The notes under the pieces were generated by a model that saw only the letters and a list, made by a program, of their open reading frames with translations, ran no database searches and was not told the DNA's origin. The position numbers and the translations under genes were made by a program. Source: Marisa cornuarietis (taxonomy: Eukaryota; Mollusca; Gastropoda; Architaenioglossa; Ampullariidae). Taken from it: a DNA stretch of 64,000 bases. Within the stretch, counting starts at the first letter, position 1, and the number at the start of each line of letters is the position of its first letter. The stretch lies in assembly GCA_004794655.1 (NCBI GenBank), contig SMMW01000540.1:870001-934000 (forward strand), read 5' to 3'. This document shows, piece by piece, positions 57,690-64,000 of the stretch.

Positions 57690-57897
57690 AACGCAGGCAC
57701 ACACACACACACACACAGGGACACACACACACACAGGGAGAGAAATAAGGAGGAGAATAAAAATGAGGTTGTATAGCGCGACATCGCAGTCGAAGTCGGG
57801 CTCACCGCGCTTTACCAAAGAACCAGTCGATTTTTTTAAAGAAAGAAATATAAAATGTCACGCGAAGCAACCAGTAAAAGGGAAATTATTTATGTCA

Positions 57898-57931
<34 letters not shown>

Positions 57932-57983
57932 CCCTTCTAGCCGAAAAGACTAAAGGCCATCACTCTCAGATCACTCTCCAGAG

Positions 57984-58068
<85 letters not shown>
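57690..58068. repeat. Microsatellite cluster with a TATAGCGC repeat
   Basis: (CA)n near 57697-57732 is followed by a diverged TATAGCGC module (GTTGTATAGCGCGAC to CACCGCGCTTTACCAAAG, about 57769-57820). Then come (ACAG)n at 57898-57930 and (GAT)n at 57984-58067. The GAT tract makes a spurious poly-aspartate frame. Confidence 0.85.
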
Positions 58069-58069
<1 letters not shown>

Positions 58070-59946
58070 GCACCTTAAAACAGAACCGTACGTTTTGGTA
58101 TCAGCCCTGTTTTCTCATCCTCACTGGCATCTGTCAAGAGGCTGGCTGCACGTTTTATGCTGTTGTCCGCACTAACCTACACCAAAAAGAGATGTGCTCC
58201 TCCTTTCAGCTTTACAGCATCAATATATCTGTCACATTATTGTCTGTATACACACATTAGCTGCTTGTGTGTATGTTTTACGGCAGATGGCAAACCGCTG
58301 GTGCGCCCACCCATGAATGTAATGATAATGATTAACCCCACTGTTCCCAGCAAATATCTTTCGTCGTACTTTGTCCCATGAATAATGCAAATAAAGAAAG
58401 ACATGTTATTTATTGTTACGATGCATACTTTAACTGCTGCTGTTCCCTTTGAGAGACAAAACTCTCAGAGTATCAGAAAATCAAGAAACAGAGGCTGGAA
58501 AGCTTCTTCCATCCGCCACCAGTGAAGGTAGGTGGTTTATCAGGGCAGGATGAATAATGTCTCGGTGAAGATAACATGGTTTGTCAGGGAAGGGTCCGGG
58601 GATTTGTCGGGAGAAGATAAGTAATGTTTCAGGAAAGATTACATGGTTTATCATGGAAAGAACAAGTTCGCGGAAGGAAAGGATCGAATGGTCCCCTCCT
58701 TCCTTACGGCGAACCTTTGACACGAACCACCTCCCCCCTCACTAGCAGTTTACCTGAGCCTCGCTCTACTCACCTCTCAATGTACTCAGATGATGTCAAC
58801 CACAAAGTATCACACTTGTTCTTCCAACACCATCTTCCCCAGATGAGACAGAACCTTCAATCCTCCTTACAAATTATTTACCCTTTCCTTTCTTTCCTAT
58901 AATACTCACCGTTTTTACTAAAACCATGACCTGTTTGATGTTGACTGCTTCAAACAACCGGTGTTCATAAAAAAAGGGGGGGGGAGGTAAAATATTAAAA
59001 AAGGAAACAAAGAAAAAAAAGAAAGAAACGCTTCTCGCTGCTTAAATTATTTTGACATCGCCATTTTAATCTCATCTTGTTTCAGTCTCATCGGCATGGG
59101 TAAGTGAGTAGATGAGTAGATGAGGAGGTGAGTAGATGAGGACTAGTGTGAGCAGCTTCCCAACTCGGAGGAGCGCCGATCCTACAGCGTGGTGTCGAAG
59201 CGAACTTCCTTCAGCTGTCGGGTACGGGTACCTGATTCCAAAGAGGGTTGGGTATGGAAAGGTTGACATAGACACTGGCCTAACACAAGGGCGGTCCCAT
59301 GAAAAGTGCGACATTTAACACCTCATTCTCCAACCATCTAACAAACAAATATAAAGGTTAGGGCCCAACTCTGGCTTATCATTCGCAATCTAGTCTTACT
59401 TCACCGCCTACCATTAACATTTATGAAACTGAGTCTGATCTCAGTTCGCCGCCATTCGCATTTGTGGACTTGTGTCTAGTAGAAAACTGTAGTTCTCATG
59501 TAACGTGACCTCAATTTTTTTTTTTTGTTGGTTTTTTTTGGAGGGAGGGTGTGGAGGGATTGTAGAACGATGGAAAATGAGGTCACAGGAAGGATATACA
59601 ACCAGGGCTCCTGTTTCTTCTCTGTTTTTTTATTGTATTTTATTCCTTCCACCAGCTGTCCCTGTTATGTTACTGCTGATGCAACGACATTTTGCAGTTT
59701 TGCAGCCTTGCATGGTTTAATGTTATCCCTAATATATTAAACAGTGAGACAGCAATTGAAACACTTTTTATATGTGGTGCGAATGAAAAAATGTCCTCAG
59801 CACCTGGCAAGCTGGGAACAACTTCCTTCAACACTTTTCCCAGCGTACACCCTCAGCTCAAATACATCAAGCAATATTATTATACTCGATATGAAAGGTT
59901 TTTGAAAAGTGTAACCATTTTTCATAATTTCTTACTTTTTTTAGTT
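58069..59946. other. Non-coding stretch, nothing certain
   Basis: A loosely repeated block at about 58525-58670 has several GGTTTATCA/GGTTTGTCA plus AGGAAAG-type phrases. GTGAGTAGATGAG phrases repeat near 59103-59140. A polypurine patch lies near 58972-59030. No coding exon was recognised. Confidence 0.4.
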
Positions 59947-60193
59947 TCAAACTAACAGCTTGCTTTGTATCATCTCTTGCATGTCTTCGCTCGTACGCTG
60001 GGTTCGCTGTGCAACTCTCGCAGGGTCAGGGATGGCCCGCAATCCGATCTGGAAGCAGAGGGTCCATAGTTCATAGATCTTTTTAAAGTCCTGATGAGGT
60101 CTTCCCTGACATGACAAACACTCAGCTGTTTGTGTAGCCAGGTTCACCAATGGCACCACAATGGGCTCTGGCTGCTGGCCATGTTGACTTGGA
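59947..60193 (-). CDS. Candidate terminal coding exon, unknown protein (81 residues)
   Basis: On the minus strand a good acceptor (GTTATCTCCTCAG, ending at 60194) opens an uninterrupted frame. It includes QHGQQPEPIVVPLVNLATQ, ECLSCQGRPHQDFKKIYELW, LCFQIGLRAIPDPARVAQR and SEDMQEMIQSKLLV, then TGA at 59949-59947. It reads as a mixed hydrophilic, helix-prone C-terminus with coding-like codons. A CxxC (CLSC) is present. No AATAAA follows within 100 bases. Upstream exons would lie above 60.2 kb or beyond the window. The family is not recognised, and it may be a pseudogene or transposon-derived. Confidence 0.45.
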
Positions 60194-60744
60194 CTGAGGA
60201 GATAACGAGGTCAGGTATTTAGACCCTCTTCGTGCTCGTGCAGCAAGGCCATAAGCTTCTCTCTGCACTTTCCATCTCCATCGCTAAAGAACACTTGGAC
60301 CCTAAGGCGATGACAAACAACAGCAATGAGCCAATGCATGATTCGTTCATTGATACCTTGCCAGACTTTCTTGCGTCGAGGTCTGGTGAAAAATTAGAAA
60401 AAAAGAGGAGCTATTTTCCCATTGGCTTCACCTGGCCATACATGGTAGTTGTGAGTACCTTCTAGAAAAAGCGATAGCAAGAGCCTTAGGCGTCATGGCA
60501 GTTAAGGATTTTGCACCGACACAGGTGCTGCAATCATGTTTTGCCTCACAAAAGATCGGGTTGAAGACAAAAAGATCATCTGGGTACTTTGTGGACGTAT
60601 GGAAATGGCATCCTCGGAGGGTACGGATATGCTGTTACTCATCTTCATTCCTCCATTGACTGGGATCCCTAGTCCATCAGTACCGGTCATCGGAGGCGGC
60701 GGGCGGCGGGCGGCGGTGGGTCCTGGTTAGAAGCAGCAGCTGAC

Positions 60745-61000
60745 AAGGCTTGCCACAGGCCAGTCGTGAGCGGTGGTCAGCAGGTTCTATCGGAACGACC
60801 ACTCACTCTTTGACCTTCTCCATCCACTTCTTCCTCTGGCCACCGCGGCATCGATCACCTTCCACAGAGAAAGCTTTTACCAGAAAGTGTTCCTGGTGTC
60901 CTACGAAGGGTGGCGACCACGGTCCATACGAAGTCGTTGATCTTGTATTCCATGTTGGAGATTCGGAGCACTTGTCACTTGGTTTTGAATGCTTGGATTT
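60745..61000 (-). pseudogene. LINE C-terminal tail fragment
   Basis: The minus frame reads FSVEGDRCRGGQRKKWMEKVK, then EWS and, after one stop, AHDWPVASLVSC. This is the RxxKKWxxxVKEW ... AHDRxxW tail of RTE/jockey-type LINE proteins. Upstream (SKHSKPSDKC, TSYGPWSPPF) is not a recognisable reverse transcriptase, so only the 3' end is present. Confidence 0.5.
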
Positions 61001-61819
61001 GTTTTTCAGTATTAGCAAGTGAAGTCCACGCCTGGCAACTATATAATAGATGGATACTACGAGGGGGTTGTACAATCTGTATTTGTAATAAACCTGATGG
61101 TGCTACTTCACCTCTTCCTTACATCCTGGCCATTACTGATGTTTCTGTGTAATCTCACTGCAGGTGAAGGAGGGGGGGGGGCTCCCAAGGATTTTAGTCT
61201 GTTCCCCTCCTCGAGCGGCACCTCGTTCATGCGGATCTCCGTTGTCGACGTTGATGTTGACCTGAGTCTCCCCTCCCTAAGTGTTTACACCGTTCCTCAG
61301 CCTCTGGATGAGGTTTTGCTATTTGTTGTCGCTGTTGTAATCACGAAGCTAAATGTCTGCCATGGAGCTTCCAGTTACGGAATGGGTGGCTCACAAGTAC
61401 TTAAATCTGTTCACTTCCTCGAACTACTGCTACTCCTGATAATGACGACGACGATTAGTAATTATCATGTGGACCTAAGCGCACCCACTGATGTAAGCCA
61501 TTCATGTAATCTTCAGAAGTAAGAAAGAAGGTAATTAGTGCAAAACGACGCCCAGAATCGAGTTAATACAATGTACGCGGGTAGCCGCCTGTCATAAAAG
61601 TTTTTGTGGGGTCAAAAACACGGACTACGTGCGTCTGCTCATGCATCTAATTATTCTAATTACTGAACTGCATGATGAGATTTTTCGCTCGGTTTTGTCG
61701 TATTTACTACCACATCTATGCTTCAGCATCTTAAAAATACAGCAGTCGTTTTTTTCTGGGTACAAGATAAGCCTCCGTGAGTGAACTTTTTTTTCCATAC
61801 GATCTATTTGTGACAGGCA

Positions 61820-61858
61820 GTAGACACGATAGACACGATAGACACGATAGACACGGGC
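61820..61858. repeat. 9-bp tandem repeat, about four copies
   Basis: Unit ATAGACACG (first copy GTAGACACG), followed by GGGCT and a G-run of 11 bases. Confidence 0.85.
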
Positions 61859-62225
61859 TGGGGGGGGGGGGTTGATTGACTGGTGCCGCGATATGGTGAA
61901 CCGGCGAGTGATATGAAGCACAGCGTGGGACGAGGAGTCTGGTGTAAGCTCTTGTGTCGACACACCCATTTCCCACCGGGAGGTAAACACCCCCAGTCTA
62001 CAAACCACAGGAAGGACCAGCTTTTACAGAATTGGCAGCCGCAAAGAAATCGGCGTAGGACGCCAGAGTTCATACAGTCAGCATCAGCATCACCACAAAC
62101 AACAACAACAATCTTTTCCTTAACATTGTGAAACACGAACTTTTATTTGCGGACTCAAGTGCCAGCAACCATCCACATCCCATCATGTGACGTGGCTGAG
62201 CTCACCTATGATCGAGCTCTGGGAG
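61859..62225. other. Non-coding stretch, nothing recognised
   Basis: A G-run near 61860-61872 and an ACA-rich run near 62096-62112 are visible. The overlapping 80-127-codon frames on both strands have no known family. Confidence 0.35.
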
Positions 62226-62290
62226 TATATACATTTAGAATATATTCTTCTTGCTTGTCTATATACATTTAGAATATATTCTTCCTGCTT
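62226..62290. repeat. 34-bp duplication
   Basis: TATATACATTTAGAATATAT followed by TCTTCTTGCTTGTC is repeated once in tandem with one or two changes. Confidence 0.85.
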
Positions 62291-62759
62291 AAATTTTTCT
62301 GTAACTTTTTGTTAAAAATAAACTGTGCATCTAACTTTATATAATTGATGACAATTAGCCATATTATCTTGTGGTTATGTGCGCACCTCGAACGACTATA
62401 TCAGTGGCCTAGTTCCAAGCTTTTGGAGTATTTAAGTTCTTTGAATATGGCTAGAGAGAGAGAGACAGAGATGATAGTCAATCACCAGTAAACACTCGCG
62501 ATACTAAATCATCAGGTGGAAGCACTTCCCTAGCACATACATGAAGCAGCTTGAATGGGAGCGGACGGATGGACGGCTGAGACAGGGAGAGAGAGAGAAG
62601 AGAAAGGTCAGGAGTACTTGACACGCGGTATTTCCTTTCATGTAATTCTTTTAGTTATATTATCATTGCTCCTTTCGGATAGTGGCAAATAAAATCTCTT
62701 GAATCTTGAATTGTCCCTCACAAACCGCGCTTCTACAAAATGAAATATTCAGACCAGCG

Positions 62760-63060
62760 CACGGAGACCTTGAGGGGCGGAGTGCTCGTCTGTTAGTCAG
62801 ACTGACAGAGAAATCTCTGAGTGCTGAGTGGTACATCTGTTCGTCAGACCGACACAGAAAAGTCTGGGAGGACCAGTTTGTAGGTCTGTGTTTCTGACTG
62901 AGACGCAGAGATGTTGCGGAGGGCTGAGGGATGCTTCTGTACTTCAGACCGACGCCGACAGAAAGTGAGGAAAACTCGTCTGACTGGCATTCACATAATC
63001 CATTCACATAATCCATTCACATAATAAGGGCTGAGTGGTTCACCTCTGTCTGGTCTGGAG
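62760..63060. repeat. Degenerate tandem repeat plus 13-bp triplet
   Basis: Four to five diverged copies of a roughly 50-base unit are visible, marked by GGCTGAGTGGT or similar, TCTGTTCGTCAGACCGACAC and AGAAA. Within it, TTCACATAATCCA repeats three times (about 62989-63023). The frames across it on the minus strand are repeat artefacts. Confidence 0.6.
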
Positions 63061-64000
63061 GTGCAGTTATGCGAGTCGGTATCCCGGAGGTTGCGACTTT
63101 GCAACGATCCTGTTAATTACCGAGGCTGCTGTTGCACCGCCTCCAAGGCCGTGAGCTCCGGCTGCAGACGACTGATTAACATCCTTGAAAAGTACAGCCT
63201 AGTTGTTGTCATGGAAAAACCATCTCTTTAAACCCTAATCACAGTCTGTGTTGACTTTTCAAACAGATTAAAATCTCAGCTCTTAGCTTTTCTTAGGTTA
63301 GTTTCATGTCCAGCCTTCCATTTGTTTTATAAAGTTGATTTTTAAATGTATTTATCGCTTCCGTTTTTTTTAAAATGAAATAGTAGAATAAAAGAGGGAA
63401 CATTCCCCAACTGATTATTCATTAATTCCTTCAAAACTTTTTAAATACAAACTTGGATAATTTGTGTTTCTTTTTTTTCCTTTAAAGAGAGAGTTTTCTA
63501 TAAAGAAAAAACCAACAACCAATTATCGAGGTAAGTCAGGCCTCACTCCTCTTACGAGAAAACCCTGGGCATTTTTGTTGGCTGGTGAAGATTAAACGTG
63601 ATAATGTTCCGTTTACCACAACAAACTCGAAAATCTAGGCTAAAGTATAAAATACAGCACCAAGCCTATGGATGTTTCTTATGTTAGATATTATTTGTGA
63701 TTTCTTTTTTCCAAAAAGGATCTGCGCAAACAGGGAGACGAAGGGGTGAGGCGGGGCCACCTTTCAAGGCTGAAGATCCAAACAGCTCTCAGTGCAAATT
63801 CATTCGGTTAGAAACATTTTTAAGAACTGACATGTTTATTCCAGCAGCTGTTACACGAAATAACGGTTCTTGAATACATGCAACGAACTTATGTTGAGAG
63901 GTTGGCGTGAACAGCCCTCACATCAGACTGTAGCGACGGCAAATGCGCGGCATGAAAGTTACACAAAAACGGGTACGGGTACGAGTGCCAAAAAGGCTGT
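63061..64000. other. Non-coding stretch, nothing recognised
   Basis: AT-rich sequence with T-runs near 63365 and 63470. No exon, RNA gene or element end was seen before the window ends. Confidence 0.35.

Noticed and set aside
57622..58260. 212-codon frame with a long poly-aspartate run
   Set aside because: It is produced by translating the (CA)n, (ACAG)n and (GAT)n microsatellites. The non-repeat parts resemble no protein.
59136..59318. Frame beginning SFPTRRSADP, close to the well-known translation of a sequencing adapter
   Set aside because: The DNA (TTCCCAACTCGGAGGAGCGC) differs from the adapter at many positions, so it is not adapter carry-over. The likeness of the peptide is coincidence.
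62663..63016. 117-codon minus-strand frame with repeated RPTN/RSDEQ-like phrases
   Set aside because: It is the translation of the degenerate tandem repeat, and the protein-level repetition follows the DNA repeat.

Overview
The window is a piece of an animal nuclear genome: genes are split by GT-AG introns, SINEs, LINEs and microsatellites are dense, and coding sequence is sparse. The protein matches (a YIPF5-type Yip1 protein, ribosomal protein L9 close to invertebrate versions, a Kekkon-like LRR-Ig receptor, a STRAD-like pseudokinase relic) and the dispersed tRNA-derived SINEs point to a mollusc, probably a gastropod. The species call is inference from family resemblance, not from a search.

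Layout. 1-20.7 kb: moderately GC-rich sequence with no recognisable coding exon. It holds a perfect foldback element, several SINE copies (two with exact target-site duplications), a 34-bp minisatellite with a 68-bp higher-order period, and a CpG-rich stretch near 11.1-11.55 kb that ends in a good splice donor. 21.3-24.2 kb: the main gene, three coding exons on the + strand for a 696-residue single-pass LRR-Ig receptor whose tail carries three YxxM motifs, proline-rich stretches and a PDZ-type C-terminus. 24.2-30.7 kb: AT-rich sequence, probably including its 3' UTR. 32.0-37.8 kb: the first three coding exons of a YIPF5 homologue on the - strand. Its introns contain an internally deleted RTE-like LINE, a jockey-like reverse transcriptase fragment, a short hAT-type element with an 8-bp duplication, and an orphan exon resembling proteins with the P2RX7 C-terminal domain. 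38.7-39.15 kb: an intronless, broken STRAD pseudogene. 39.8-43.0 kb: a complete RPL9 gene on the + strand with a 5' TOP-like start and a polyadenylation signal. 43-48 kb: repeats, including a 25-bp inverted-repeat element and a tRNA-SINE with a 10-bp duplication. 48.1-50.3 kb: a dispersed repeat followed by about 28 copies of a 68-bp minisatellite. 50.3-64 kb: microsatellites, another SINE, LINE ends, and three coding-looking exons on the - strand (about 55.6, 57.2 and 60.0 kb) whose family I do not recognise.

The confident genes are unrelated housekeeping or signalling functions: RPL9 in translation, YIPF5 in ER-Golgi traffic, and LRR-Ig in cell-surface signalling. They form no pathway or operon-like system. 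YIPF5 and RPL9 lie head to head, with their start regions about 2 kb apart. The most interesting items are the YxxM-rich receptor tail, the STRAD retrocopy, the apparently incomplete YIPF5, the orphan exons at 55-60 kb, and several repeat families defined here by exact duplications or inverted repeats.
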